64,000 nucleotides of DNA from Minicystis rosea (GCA_001931535.1 CP016211.1:2198501-2262500); one strand, 5' to 3'. Positions 20,129 to 30,700 are shown, counted from the first letter of the stretch. The notes: generated from the sequence alone by a model not told the origin. Numbers and translations are program-made.

Positions 20129-20162
20129 ACGAGCGCGAGGCGCCGGCCTCGCCTCACCCTTC

Positions 20163-20200
20163 CGCGCGCCCCCTCCGGCCTACGCCGAGGGGGGCGCGCG
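20163..20200 (+). terminator. Long GC hairpin after the MYXO-CTERM-like gene
   Basis: An 11-bp perfect arm CGCGCGCCCCC (20163-20173) pairs with GGGGGCGCGCG (20190-20200). It is continued by a G-T pair, one mismatch and CGGC/GCCG closing a CTAC loop. It begins 35 bases after the stop. No T-tract follows. It is the strongest hairpin seen in the window apart from the repeat family. Confidence 0.6.
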
Positions 20201-20350
20201 CCGCTCTCGTCCACCCCACGTGCACCGCTCGGCAAACACGTGACGAGGCCGAAGTGCTCGAGCTGCCGGCAGGTCGGCGTCACGACGCATCGTTGGTCCT
20301 CGTCGAAGCGTGAGCCGGTCATGGAGGCGCGAGGCTCCGCGCTGGAGGCT

Positions 20351-20354
20351 CTAG
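20351..20354. repeat. CTAG flank, left side of the insertion sequence
   Basis: CTAG directly abuts the left terminal inverted repeat and is matched by CTAG at 22032-22035 on the right. This fits a 4-bp target duplication, or insertion into a CTAG palindrome as described for IS1182-type elements. Confidence 0.65.
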
Positions 20355-20371
20355 AGACCCGATCAACTAAG
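20355..20371 (+). repeat. Left terminal inverted repeat of the IS1182-type element
   Basis: AGACCCGATCAACTAAG. It matches the inverted right end apart from three transitions in the first 15 positions. Confidence 0.75.
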
Positions 20372-20453
20372 AACCAAGGAAGATCGATCCCTTACCCACC
20401 GCGGGATCGACACCGGCGCGGCCCTCTGATCAAACCGGAACTGGAGGTGCCGC

Positions 20454-22019
20454 ATGGCCACGCTCTGGAAGCCGCCGGTCGAGCTGTCGTCGTTGGAAAA
20501 GAAGATCGTCGAACGTTGTGGGAAGCGACGCGTCTTCGTGTTTCTGCGGGAGCTCCGGCACCTCATCTTCGATGAGGAGATGCAGCGGAAGTTGCACGCG
20601 GCCTACGAGCGTGCAGACCGCGTACCGCCGGTGCAGTTGGCGCTGGCGTCGCTGCTGCAAGCTGCGCTTGGCGTGCCGGATCACGAAGTCGTCGAGCTGA
20701 CGGTGATGGATCGGCGTTGGCAGATGGTGCTCGGTTGTTTGAGCGCCGAGGAGCCGCTCTTTTCGCAAGGGACGCTGTTCTACTTCCGCCAGCGCATGAT
20801 CGAGCACGACCTCGACCGCGAGCTGTTCGACAGGACCGTGCGGCTGGCGCGGGAGACCGGCGGGTTCAGCGCGACGCACCTGCGCGCGGCGTTCGATGCG
20901 AGCCCGCTGTGGGGCGCGGGGCGCGTCGAGGACACGTTCAATCTCATCGGTCGTGCGGCCAAACACGTGGTGCGTACGGCGGCCGAGCTGACGGGCAGAT
21001 CGTTCGAGGAGGTCGCGAAGGACGCGGGCATCCCGGTCGTCACGGCGACGAGCATCAAGACGGGGCTCGACATCGACTGGGACGATGCCGGCGCGAAGAA
21101 GCGGGCGCTGGAGAAGCTGCTCGCACAAGTGTCCGCGCTCGGCGCGTGGATGAACAAGCAGCTCGCAGAGCACCTCGGCGCACCTCCGCTCAAAGAGCAG
21201 TGGGAGCTGGTCGAGAAGCTCGTCGCGCAGGATACCGAGCCCGATCCCGACGATGGCGGCGGTCGGCGCATCAAGCACGGCGTCGCCAAGGATCGACGTA
21301 TCAGCGTCAGCGATGCGGACATGCGCCACGGCCGCAAGAGCAAGAAGAAGCGCATCGATGGCTACAAGCGGCACATCGCCGTCGATCTCGACACGCCCGG
21401 GCTCGTGTGCGCCGTCGCGCTCACGCCGGCCAACCAGCCGGAGCGCGTCGCAGCAGCGGAGCTGTTCGCGGATATCGAGCGTCAGGGCGCCGACGTGCAC
21501 GAGCTGTTCATCGATCGCGGCTATCTCGGCGACGAGAGCATCGAGTCGCATCGACGCCGTGGAATGGCGGTGCGCTGCAAGCCGTTCCCGCTGCGCAACG
21601 GCGCGCTCTTCTCCAAAGCGGACTTCACCATCGATCTCGACGCTGGCACCGTGCGCTGCCCGAACGACGTGGTGGTGCCCTTTGCGCTCGGCCAAACCCT
21701 CCACTTCCCCGCCACGCGCTGCGCGGCTTGTCCGCTCCGTGTGCGATGTACGCAGGCCGCAGGCAAGCGAGGGCGCAGCCTCTCGGTTCACCCGAACGAG
21801 CCTTTCCTCGTCGAGCTCCGCGCGCACGCCAAGACGCCTGAAGGCAGAGCAACGCTGCGCCAGCGCGTCGGGGTCGAGCACGCCCTGGCCACGATCCACA
21901 ACCGCCAAGGCGACCGCGCCCGCTACCGAGGGCTGCGCAGGAACCTGTTCGATCTGCGGCGCCAGGCGGCGCTCTCGAACCTCTGCGTGGCCGACCAGCT
22001 TGCCAGGGTTGCGGCCTAA
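20454..22019 (+). CDS. IS1182-family DDE transposase
   Basis: 521 aa, the usual length for the family. Candidate catalytic residues are D148 (AAFDASPLWGAGRVEDT), D354 (ELFIDRGYLGDES) and E475 (RVGVEHALATIHN). A Cys cluster C402/C423/C426/C432 (RCPND, TRCAACPLRVRC) is the zinc-binding-like segment seen in IS1182 transposases. The start is ATG with GGAGG seven bases upstream. All key residues are present, so the enzyme looks functional. It catalyses cut-and-paste or copy-type transposition of the flanking element. Confidence 0.92.
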   Translation: MATLWKPPVELSSLEKKIVERCGKRRVFVFLRELRHLIFDEEMQRKLHAAYERADRVPPVQLALASLLQAALGVPDHEVVELTVMDRRWQMVLGCLSAEEPLFSQGTLFYFRQRMIEHDLDRELFDRTVRLARETGGFSATHLRAAFDASPLWGAGRVEDTFNLIGRAAKHVVRTAAELTGRSFEEVAKDAGIPVVTATSIKTGLDIDWDDAGAKKRALEKLLAQVSALGAWMNKQLAEHLGAPPLKEQWELVEKLVAQDTEPDPDDGGGRRIKHGVAKDRRISVSDADMRHGRKSKKKRIDGYKRHIAVDLDTPGLVCAVALTPANQPERVAAAELFADIERQGADVHELFIDRGYLGDESIESHRRRGMAVRCKPFPLRNGALFSKADFTIDLDAGTVRCPNDVVVPFALGQTLHFPATRCAACPLRVRCTQAAGKRGRSLSVHPNEPFLVELRAHAKTPEGRATLRQRVGVEHALATIHNRQGDRARYRGLRRNLFDLRRQAALSNLCVADQLARVAA

Positions 22020-22031
22020 TTGGTCAGGTCT
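22015..22031 (-). repeat. Right terminal inverted repeat of the IS1182-type element
   Basis: Reads CCTAATTGGTCAGGTCT on the + strand and ends next to CTAG (22032-22035). It overlaps the last codons of the transposase gene. Confidence 0.75.
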
Positions 22032-22217
22032 CTAGCCTCCATCCCGACGCCCCATGGCCTTCGCGCTCCGCGCCGATCGCGGGAAACACAGGCGCCGGCG
22101 GGGCGGCATGCCCATTGCTCGAGGCCGGCCGGCGATGCGGTCGACCGCGCCGGGATGCTCGCACTTCTGCGACGTCTGCCGGTGAGCTGGGGCGCGCCGC
22201 GTCCGGAGGCGGACATC

Positions 22218-23951
22218 ATGATCCCGAAGAACATCGCTCTTCCCATCACACTTGCCGCCTTGGCCGCGCTCACCTGGTCCGCGGAGGCGTCGGCAGGGGT
22301 GGAGACATATCGCCTGAGCGGCGTCACCCACGACTATCGGAGCATCGGCCTCTCGACCGCGGCGAAAGGAGGCATCCTGCTCGCACAGGCGATCTCCTCG
22401 AACGACGGAGAGGCTGGCACTGCTCGTATCGATTCCTCGTTCCAGATTCGGTATCAGGAGGACGACAACGGCACGCACGCCGGCGAGGACGTCGGCGTGG
22501 CGTCGTTCATCGGATCGCTCTCCAGCATGGGCGTCACCGGCGAGTCGGGCAGCTTCGCCATGTCGACGACCAGCCGGAGCACCACGCACACCATCCAGTT
22601 CCAGCACTCGTACACGCAGCCCGTCGTGTTCGTCCAGGCGGTCACCGCGTTCGGCAACGATCCCGTCGCCGTCATCCCCGTGGCCACGAGCTCCGACTTC
22701 GCCGTCATCGCCATGCCCGAGGGCCCGAGCTACGACGGCATCCACTACGCCGGGGAGACGATTCATTGGGTCGTCATCGAGGCTGGCAGTTACTACCTCG
22801 GCAACAGCACGTTCCTCGAGGCCGGCCTCAAGAAGATCACGACCAGCGATTACTCGTCGAGCGGGATGACCGACATCACCCCAACCTCGGCCGGGTTCTC
22901 GGACACCGCGGCGTTCTTCGCGCAGCCGCAGTCCGCGTCCGCGGCCACGTACCGCGGCGCGCGTATCAAGCGGACGGTCGAGGACGGGCTCGTGACGTCG
23001 CTCTCGGCGCGGCACATGCGGAGCAAGACCGAGGAGGTTTCGGGGGCGCCGGCCACGACGGGCTACATCGGTTATCTCGCGGTCGGTCAGGGCATCCAGT
23101 ACGTCACCACCAACGCCACGGCGAACACCATCGGTTCGACGCCGCTCGTCTACAACGAGAGCGGCGACCTCTGGGCCTCGTCGGAGACGCCCGCCACGAC
23201 CACCATCGATCCGAAGTGCACGGACGGGAAGATTACGGAGTGGCTCAAGAAGCCTTATGGCAAATGGGGCGACAGCACGTTCAACGCGGGCTACGAGGCC
23301 AAGGTCGGTATCGGTAGCGAGGCCAGCACCGGTTACGAGCTCTGGATGGGCGCTCAGGCGACGGGGTACGTGACCGTCTTCGGGAAGTATGTGAGCGTGT
23401 TCGACGCGGGCGCCATGGTGGTCGAGGACGGCGGCACCGGGGACCAGGGATGGATCAAGCTCCTCGGCGTGAGCCTCTGGAACGCCAGGATCGGCGTCAG
23501 CTTCACCCCGCTCCAGTACACCAAGACCTTCGTCAAGGTGGAGAAGAACTTCTACGGCTTCGATGTCGCTGCCGAGGCGAGCGGCACGGTGGGTATCCAG
23601 TTCTCCGGCGAGGCCAGCGGGAGCTCTCTCAGCATCACCGGGAAGCCCTTCGCGAGCTTGAACGCTTCCGCGTCGCTCGGCATCGGCGCCTTCTGCGCGA
23701 CGCTCGGGATCGTGGGCGACTTGACCCTGGTCGAGCTCTCCGTGCCGGTGACGGGATCCATCACGCTGCCGACGTCGTCGAAGCCTTACTGGGGCTACAG
23801 CTATGGCGCGGACGTGGCGCTCGCCACCCTCAGCGGCGAGCTCGCCATCGAGGGCAACCTCTGCGGCCTGAGCAAGAGCTGGCCGATCTTCAGTTGGGAT
23901 GGGCTCCCCCTGGCCACCAAACCCATCATGAGCGGCTCCGGCTGCCTGTGA
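22218..23951 (+). CDS. Secreted protein with H-type-lectin-like domain
   Basis: 577 aa; ATG preceded by GGAGG eight bases upstream. Signal peptide (ALPITLAALAALTWSAEASA). Residues of about 80-200 resemble an H-type lectin or related beta-sandwich: HTIQFQHSYTQPVVFVQAV, then NDPVAVIPVATSSDFAVIAM and ETIHWVVIEAGSYY. The C-terminal half is beta-rich with few Cys (AAEASGTVGIQFSGEASGSS) and no recognised family. It is probably an exported carbohydrate- or surface-binding protein. The next gene starts 47 bp downstream on the same strand, so the two may be co-transcribed. The IS element lies 186 bp upstream. Confidence 0.75.
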   Translation: MIPKNIALPITLAALAALTWSAEASAGVETYRLSGVTHDYRSIGLSTAAKGGILLAQAISSNDGEAGTARIDSSFQIRYQEDDNGTHAGEDVGVASFIGSLSSMGVTGESGSFAMSTTSRSTTHTIQFQHSYTQPVVFVQAVTAFGNDPVAVIPVATSSDFAVIAMPEGPSYDGIHYAGETIHWVVIEAGSYYLGNSTFLEAGLKKITTSDYSSSGMTDITPTSAGFSDTAAFFAQPQSASAATYRGARIKRTVEDGLVTSLSARHMRSKTEEVSGAPATTGYIGYLAVGQGIQYVTTNATANTIGSTPLVYNESGDLWASSETPATTTIDPKCTDGKITEWLKKPYGKWGDSTFNAGYEAKVGIGSEASTGYELWMGAQATGYVTVFGKYVSVFDAGAMVVEDGGTGDQGWIKLLGVSLWNARIGVSFTPLQYTKTFVKVEKNFYGFDVAAEASGTVGIQFSGEASGSSLSITGKPFASLNASASLGIGAFCATLGIVGDLTLVELSVPVTGSITLPTSSKPYWGYSYGADVALATLSGELAIEGNLCGLSKSWPIFSWDGLPLATKPIMSGSGCL

Positions 23952-23998
23952 CAGGGCCACCCCGCATCGCCCCCATTCCCATCTCGTGGAGATCGATC

Positions 23999-25726
23999 AT
24001 GCGTCGTGCAACGTCCCTGTCCGCGCTCGCGCTCGTCGTCATCGGTTTGGGCGCGCTTCACCAGCGCTCCACCTCGGCTGCGCCGGCGCCGCTCGCGGCA
24101 ACGCTCGCGGCAACGCCGGTGTCCACCGCCGCGAGCGCCCGCACGGGCTCGCCGCGGGCGGGCGCGCGGATGCTGGAGCGGCGGTATGCCCTCGATTACC
24201 GTCATACGCTCTCGGTCGACGGACAGGCTCAGATCCCTCTCCGCGTGCGCGGGACCTGGACCACCGCGACGTCGCTCGATCGGGACGATGATCGCATCGG
24301 CGTCGTGCTCTCCGACGCCGAGCTCTCCGGTATGGTGGGTACGCTCTCCGGGCGTGATCTGCAGGAGCCGTTCGAGATCGCGAAAGGCGAGCAGGGCAGC
24401 CTTTCGCGCCTCGGGTTCAGCCCGGAGACGCCGATCGCGGTGCGCGGGCACCTCGGCACGCTCGCGTCCGCCTTGTGGTATTCGCCCGGCGAGGGCGCGC
24501 GCTGGACGGTCGAGGAGCAGGATCGGACCGGGCGTTACTGGGCCGTCTACGCGCGGCGCGGCGCGAACGAGGTGGTGCGGACGCGGGCGCGCTTCACCGC
24601 CGTACGCGGGCCGACGGGCCTCGATCCGGCGGAGGCCAAGGCCTTCTCGGCCACGGGCGAGACGCGCTTTCTCTTCGACGCGGAGGGGCTCTGCGAGGTC
24701 GTCGTCGACGAGCGCATCACCATGCGCATGGGCGACGGGCTCCCGACGCTCGTGGCCCACGTCGAGGCGACGCTGCGGCGCATCGAGAGCCGGGAGGTCG
24801 CGCACCGGCGCGGCGATCCGCTTCCGCTCGAGGAGCTGCGCGCCCACGGCCAGGCCGATGACTCTTCGAAGCACGACGTGGATCGCGAGCGGCTCGGCGG
24901 CGCGAGCACGAAGGAGGTGCTCGACAAGCTCGGCGCCGTCGCGGGGCTGCCTCAGCAGTCCAAGGCCGAGTCGCGCTGGCGTACGGATGCGTTCCTGACG
25001 ACGCGGGCGCTCCTCCGCGTGAAGCCCGAGGCCACGGCGGAGGTCGAAAAGGCCTTCCGCGATCACGCCGCCGGCGATCCGCGGGTGGTGTCGCTGCTGG
25101 CCGGCGCGCTCGGCGAGGCCGGGACGCCGCAGGCGAACGCCGCGCTCATCGATCTCCTCTCCTCGGATCTACCGACCATGGCGCGCCATAACGTGGCCGG
25201 CGCGATGGCGATGAGCGAGGCGCCCACGGCCGCGAGCGTGGAGGCGCTGAAGGATGCGATGTCCGACCCGGAGATCGGGCACACCAGCGCGCTCGCGCTC
25301 GGCGCCCAGGCGCGCACGCTGGCAACCGGCGATCGGGAGCTTTCGGGCTCGGCCGTCGCGGAGCTGATCCAGCGCTACGAAGCCGCCACGACGCGCGACG
25401 AGCGCCTGGTCTACCTGAACGCGCTCGCCAACAGCGGCGCGCCCGAGGCCCTGCCGATCATGCGCGCAGCGCTCGCGTCGGGGGATTCGCGCCTCGCCCA
25501 GTCGGCCGCCTATGGCCTGCGCTTCATCCCGGGCAGCGAGGCCGACGAGCTGCTCGCCGGGCTGCTCCGCGGCGATGCTTCTCAGGCGCTGAAGGTCCAG
25601 GCCATCGAGGCCATCGGCTTCCGCGATCCCAAGGTCTGGAAGACGCGGCTCGTGGAAGCGCGGGCCCAGCAGGCGTCGAACCTCGTCCGCGAGGCCATCG
25701 ACAGCGTGCTGTCGCACTGGCCCTGA
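23999..25726 (+). CDS. Exported HEAT-repeat protein resembling the vitellogenin N-terminal (lipid-transfer) module
   Basis: 575 aa. Signal sequence (LSALALVVIGLGALHQRSTSAA). A beta-rich N-terminal domain (RRYALDYRHTLSVDGQAQIP, then VRGTWTTATSLDRDDD) is followed from about residue 300 by helical HEAT-type repeats (DPRVVSLLAGALGEAGTPQA, TRDERLVYLNALANSGAPEA, DSRLAQSAAYGLRFIPGSEA). This order, beta-barrel-like domain then helical solenoid, is that of the large lipid transfer protein (vitellogenin N) module, and the repeat phrase YLNALANSGAPE is close in style. The similarity is by eye only; a generic HEAT-repeat protein is the safer reading. It is paired with the lectin-like gene. Confidence 0.7.
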   Translation: MRRATSLSALALVVIGLGALHQRSTSAAPAPLAATLAATPVSTAASARTGSPRAGARMLERRYALDYRHTLSVDGQAQIPLRVRGTWTTATSLDRDDDRIGVVLSDAELSGMVGTLSGRDLQEPFEIAKGEQGSLSRLGFSPETPIAVRGHLGTLASALWYSPGEGARWTVEEQDRTGRYWAVYARRGANEVVRTRARFTAVRGPTGLDPAEAKAFSATGETRFLFDAEGLCEVVVDERITMRMGDGLPTLVAHVEATLRRIESREVAHRRGDPLPLEELRAHGQADDSSKHDVDRERLGGASTKEVLDKLGAVAGLPQQSKAESRWRTDAFLTTRALLRVKPEATAEVEKAFRDHAAGDPRVVSLLAGALGEAGTPQANAALIDLLSSDLPTMARHNVAGAMAMSEAPTAASVEALKDAMSDPEIGHTSALALGAQARTLATGDRELSGSAVAELIQRYEAATTRDERLVYLNALANSGAPEALPIMRAALASGDSRLAQSAAYGLRFIPGSEADELLAGLLRGDASQALKVQAIEAIGFRDPKVWKTRLVEARAQQASNLVREAIDSVLSHWP

Positions 25727-25806
25727 GGCACGGCGGATGGGTTGCTCGCTCGTCGCCCATCGGATCTGACGTTTCCTTCTCGGTCAGCCTTCGAGTCGTC
25801 AGCCGT

Positions 25807-27666
25807 TCACGGCTGGACGACGATCTGCTGCGTGACCGAGAAGCCGCTGTTGTCGAAGCCGGTGAGGTAGGCGGCTCGGGCAGCCGAGGTCCCCATCAGG
25901 AACCGGAACGCGGTACCCGCCACGAGGGTGCCGAGCTGGGCGACTTGCCGGCCGCCGTCGAGGGGGACCATCACCAGCATCGCGTTCAGGAGGGTCTGGT
26001 CGGGCGTGCCGATGAAGTACAGCGCGGGGTTCGAGGTGGTCGACCCCGGCGCCGTCACGATGACGCACGATGGGCACGGGATCACGATGGGCTGTGGGAA
26101 CACCGAGGGCGCGCTCTGCACCGTCGGGCTCAGGTACCTCGGGAACGTGTTCGTCGCGAGGGACGCGACGCCGACCGTGTTGGCCGTCACCGAGAGAGAC
26201 TTGTTGACGAGCTCGGTCACGCTGTCGTCGAGGTTGGGGCTGCTCGAGCCGGTCTGTGCGGGCGGCGAGCAGCTCACGGGCGCGCCGGCGGCGACCAGCG
26301 CCCCGCACACCGAGACCCGGTGCGCGTAGCAGCTCGGGCCCAGGGACGTCGGGCAGTCGGGGATCAGATCCATCTGCCCCAGATCGGTACCGCCGTCGTA
26401 GACGGCCTCGATGATGTCCTCCGGCGCGTAGGATGGCTCGTGGGCCCAGACCACCGCGCTGACCGCGGACACCACCGCCGCCGAGACCGACGAGCCGGTG
26501 AGCGGGGCCGGGAGGGAGTCGCCCGGCCCCCACGCGACGCCACCGAGGCCGAGGCCGACGAGCGCGGTGACACCATAGGGACGCGTGGTCTCGAGCGGAG
26601 CATCCTGGTAGTCGACGCCGGAGGCCGCGACGAGGAGCGGCCGCTGCGGGTCGGCGATCTGCGCCAGGGCCTGGTAGCGACCCGGGCACAGGAGCCCCGG
26701 AGGCGGCGTGGGCCCGCCGGTGTCGTTGCCGGCGGCGGCGACGATGAGCGCTCCCTGGGACGCGGCGTATTGCAGGATCCCCAGCACGGCCCTCGCCGGA
26801 GGCCCCATCGTGCTGAGCTCCGACACGTAGCAGTCGGCGATCCCGGGCGTGTGCTCCCACCCGATGCTCATGTTGAGGACCAGATGCGGGGGCGTGCTGA
26901 AGGGGGCGGTGGCCATGTCGTGCTGCCATCTCGAGAGCGCCCGCGCGACCGCGCGCGCGACGTCCGAGAGCGTGCCGATGTGTCCGCCGTGGAGGCCCGG
27001 TACCCCGCGATCGAGCCACGGCAGCGCGAGCGTGGTGGTGACCTCCGCGACGCACTGGCCGCTGTCGCAGACGACGTCCTCGATGAGGTGGGCCAGGGTG
27101 TCGCCGTGGCGGCTCTCTCCCTCGGGGATCTGGCCGTGGGCCGCGTCGGGGGTGGAGTCGATCACGACGACGCGCACCGCCGGGGCAGCGGGCGCGCTCG
27201 GCAAGAGGGAAGCGTCGCCGACCTGAAGGCGAAAGGCCTTGCGGAGACCCTCTGCGAACAGGTCCGTGGGCGACGAGGCCTGCGGGAAGACGACCGGCAC
27301 GTCCTCGGTCAGCTCCGCCGCGCCGCTCAGGCTGAACAGGTCCTTGATGTCGCCCGCCGTCGGAGGTGGAGGGCTCTTGGGACCGGTGGGCCAGGAGTAC
27401 AGGCAGAACGACGACAGCACAGGAAGCGGGGGCGGGTCGAAGAGAGGCTCCGCGATCCATGGGGAGCCGCCGGGCATGACGCATTTGCTCGTGATGCCGA
27501 GCCAGCGACGGCCCTCGTTGTAGAGCGACGCGGGGGGCATGGGCGTGGCCGCGGCAGCGGCGGCGGGAGACAGGATCGCGGCGACGAGCGCCGCGAAGGC
27601 GCACGGCGCGAGGCGTGAACGGGAGCTGGGACGCCGGCCGGCGGCCGCAAGATGTTTTCGGACCAT
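25807..27666 (-). CDS. Secreted subtilisin-family (S8) serine protease
   Basis: 619 aa. Signal peptide (PCAFAALVAAILSPAAAAAA) and a propeptide-like segment precede the catalytic domain. The triad is readable as D170 (VVVIDSTPD), H187 (ESRHGDTLAHLIED) and S393 (LTGSSVSAAVVSAVS), with oxyanion Asn314 (AAAGND). About 200 C-terminal residues are beta-rich with several Cys and may be a targeting or binding domain. It would be active in the periplasm or outside the cell. It is the third gene of the minus-strand cassette with the CHAT protein and ECF sigma factor, 97 bp after the CHAT stop. It is convergent with the HEAT protein. Confidence 0.87.
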   Translation of the reverse strand: MVRKHLAAAGRRPSSRSRLAPCAFAALVAAILSPAAAAAATPMPPASLYNEGRRWLGITSKCVMPGGSPWIAEPLFDPPPLPVLSSFCLYSWPTGPKSPPPPTAGDIKDLFSLSGAAELTEDVPVVFPQASSPTDLFAEGLRKAFRLQVGDASLLPSAPAAPAVRVVVIDSTPDAAHGQIPEGESRHGDTLAHLIEDVVCDSGQCVAEVTTTLALPWLDRGVPGLHGGHIGTLSDVARAVARALSRWQHDMATAPFSTPPHLVLNMSIGWEHTPGIADCYVSELSTMGPPARAVLGILQYAASQGALIVAAAGNDTGGPTPPPGLLCPGRYQALAQIADPQRPLLVAASGVDYQDAPLETTRPYGVTALVGLGLGGVAWGPGDSLPAPLTGSSVSAAVVSAVSAVVWAHEPSYAPEDIIEAVYDGGTDLGQMDLIPDCPTSLGPSCYAHRVSVCGALVAAGAPVSCSPPAQTGSSSPNLDDSVTELVNKSLSVTANTVGVASLATNTFPRYLSPTVQSAPSVFPQPIVIPCPSCVIVTAPGSTTSNPALYFIGTPDQTLLNAMLVMVPLDGGRQVAQLGTLVAGTAFRFLMGTSAARAAYLTGFDNSGFSVTQQIVVQP

Positions 27667-27763
27667 GGCACCTCTTCGCGCCGCCTGGGGCGGAGCGGAC
27701 CCGGCCCTTACGCTCTCGGACGTCCTGAATTGGACCGCGCGCGCGTCTTTTCTCTCGGGCGCT

Positions 27764-30700
27764 TCAACGCTCGAAGACGCGGAGCGCCGTGACCTCGCCG
27801 CCGGTCGTCACGGTCCGGGCGAACAGGCTCACGAGATCGAGGCCGAGCGCCGGCGACGCGCGCTCGAACAGCCGCGTCGTGAAGTCGGCGGCGGCGGCGG
27901 CGGGGAGGTCGTCGAGTGACGCGATGACTTGCACGGCGCCCGCGAGGAGGAAGGCGTGCGCGAGGCCGAGGCCCTCGGGCGCAGCCGTGGTGCAGCCGTT
28001 GAGCACCACGGCCGCAGGGACGCGGGGGAGCTCGAGCACGTCGGCCGCCGTGAGGACGTCGCCTGCAGCGAGGAGCAGCGCGTCGTCGGCGCGATCGCGG
28101 CTGGCCCCACCGGCCGGCGCGAGCCCGTGGCCGTCGTAGTGGAGCAGCGCCGTGCACGGGTCCGCGAGCCTCCGCACGATCGCGGCTCGGGTCGCCGCGG
28201 CGCCTTCGAGGGCGTCGACGGTGAAGCCCATCCGCGCGAGGTCCGCGCGAACGGAGGGCGCCGCGCTGCTCGCGCCCCAGAGATCACTCCGGGGGTTGGT
28301 GACGAGCAGCGCGCGCGGTGCTCCGGTGCACGCAGCGCTGGGCGCGCGAGGGGGCGCGTCCACGGCGAACGCCACCGGCACCTGGAGGCGCGCAGCGAGG
28401 CTGCGATCGAGCGGCGCCGACGCCAGCGCGCGGTGCGCGTGGACGTGGACGCGCGGGGCGCCCGCGAGCCAAGGCGCGACGGTGTCCGCGATGCGCGCGG
28501 CGAGCGCGGCGGGCGCCTCGGGGGCTTCGAGACGCGGCACCTCCCCGATCTCGATCGACGAGCCGCGCCACACGACGGTGAGGACGCCCCGCGGCCCCGG
28601 GTGCACGAGCAACGTCGGGTGCAAGGGAGGCGCGGTGAGCGCGGGCGCCTCGAAGGACACCGCGGCGGCGTCCCGCGCCTCGCACACGCCGGCGACGGCC
28701 TTGCCGGTGTCCGCCTTCGCGCCTTCTCCCCGAGACAGGCGCGCGGGCCAGCGGTCCCGCGTCTGCTCGAACAGCCTCGCCGCGCGGTCGCGGCCCGCTT
28801 CGCCGGCGTCGCCGCGCTCCGCGAGCGCCCGCGCGCGGCCCGCGCCGGCGAGCGACGAGACGAAGCGCGCGATGCTGCGCCGGACGGTGGCGGCCAGGTT
28901 CGCGCGGGCGCCGGGCTCGCCGCGCGCGGCGCGCTCGAGGAAGAACGGGATGGCGGTGAGCGCGAGCTGATCGTGGCGCGCGAAGAACGCCTCGCGCCCC
29001 TCGCCGAGCGGGACGAGCCGGCTCCACAGGTCGAGCGCGCGCTCGGCGTCGGCGAACGCCGCGGCCGCCTCCAGCGGCCGATCGAGCGCCGCCTGCGCCC
29101 GCGCGTGCAGCAGGTGCGCCTCGTACGAGAGCTCGGTCGAGCACAGGGAGGCCGCACGTGCGGCGAGATCCCGGGCGCGGCGCTCGGCCATCGCGGCGTC
29201 CTCGCCCAGGAGGATCTCGGCCTCGAGGCGCAGCGCCCAGGTCGTGGCGCGGCCGTCCTGCTCGCGCTTCGCGGCGGCGATCCGATCGAGGACGGCGCGC
29301 GCGTCCTTGGCGCGGCCGGCGGCGGCGAGGAGCCAGCCGCGGTTCACGAGGGCGATGGACAGGTGGGGCGCGCAACGCGCGGCGGCGAGGTCCGCCGCCT
29401 CGTCCGAAAGCCGGCGGGCCCGCGGCGGATCGAGGTCACGGAGCAACCACGCCGCGCTCGCGAGCGCCTCGACGCGCGTGCACGCGTCCTCGGCGCGCTC
29501 CCCGCGTGCGATCCCTGCCTCGATGAGCTCGTGCGCCTCGGCGCCGCGCCCGAGCGACTGCAGCACGTCGGAAAGGGGCGCGAGGATCGCCTCGCGATCC
29601 AGCGCGTCCCCGATTCGCTCGGCCGCGGTGAGCGCTCGCCGCAGGGACGTGAGGGCGACGCCGAGATCGCCGAGCTCGGAGGCCACCAGGCCGCGGGCGA
29701 GGTCGCGGCGCACGAGCCCCTCGGCGTAGACCGCGCCGTGCGCGTCGAGCGCGGGCAGGCGTTGCGCCGCCTCGGCGAGCGCGTGCGCGCCGATCAACCC
29801 GAACGTGATCGCCAGCGACTCATCCATCTCGGCCGACACGCGCCCGAGCGCGATCGCGCGCGCGACCGCCTCCTCCCGCAGCGCCCGCTCCCTGGCGCCG
29901 TCGCCGCGGCGGCGGGCGATCTTGGCGCGGCGGCGGACGACCTCGAGCTGCTCCTCCGGAGGCGCGCCCGCCGGCACGGCATCGAGGGCGGCGGAAGCCT
30001 CGTCGAGCCTCCCGGCCTTGCGCGCCTCGTCCGACGCCCGCACCGGCTCGGACAGAGATTCCCTCGCGAGGTCCCACGCGGCGACCACCGCTCCGTCGAC
30101 CCACACGGAGAGCGAGCGCGCGCCCGCGGGCGGGTCCACCGTGAAGGCCGTGCCTCCGTCGCGCGCCTCACCCGTGCGATCGAGGGCGTGCTCGTCGATC
30201 CGAAGGGCCGTGGTGGCGGCCGTCGCGCCGAGCCACACGCGGAGCGGCGCGCCGGGCTCGACCTCGCAGGTGGGCCGCGCGGGGGCACGGCGCACGGCCC
30301 GGCAGCCCCCGATCAGCACGTCGAGCGTGGTGTGCGAGAAGCCCTCGAGCACGATGGCCCGCCGCTTCATCTGGAGGTGGCGCGGCACATCCCTCGGCGC
30401 CCCCAGCGAAAGCGCGCGGATCTCCTCGTCGGAGGGAAGCGCGCGCCCGAGCACCACGACGAGCTCGGCTGCACCATCGCCCGGCGACCCGAGCAGCTCG
30501 GCCGCGGCGCCCTCGATCGTGAAGGCTCCGCCCTTGCCCCGCGTCACCGGCGGATCGAGCAGCGTCGCGCGCCCGCCGCGCACGAGGACGAGGCGCAGCA
30601 GCGCGTCACGCTCGGGCTTGTCGGCTTGGAGCGTGAGAACCAGCCTGGTCCCAGGGCGGAGCCTGACGGGCTCGCCGGGCGCATCGCTCGCCGGGGCCCC

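Larger units (their letters stand above)
20355..22031 (+). mobile_element. IS1182-family insertion sequence, apparently complete
   Basis: The element is 1677 bp. The left end reads AGACCCGATCAACTAAG and the right end, in reverse complement, AGACCTGACCAATTAGG. The first 15 positions match at 12, so these are imperfect terminal inverted repeats. Both ends are flanked by CTAG. One full-length transposase fills the element with no internal stop. It lies between the hairpin after the MYXO-CTERM-like gene and the start region of the lectin-like gene, so no gene is visibly interrupted; it may separate the lectin-like gene from its old promoter. Confidence 0.85.
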
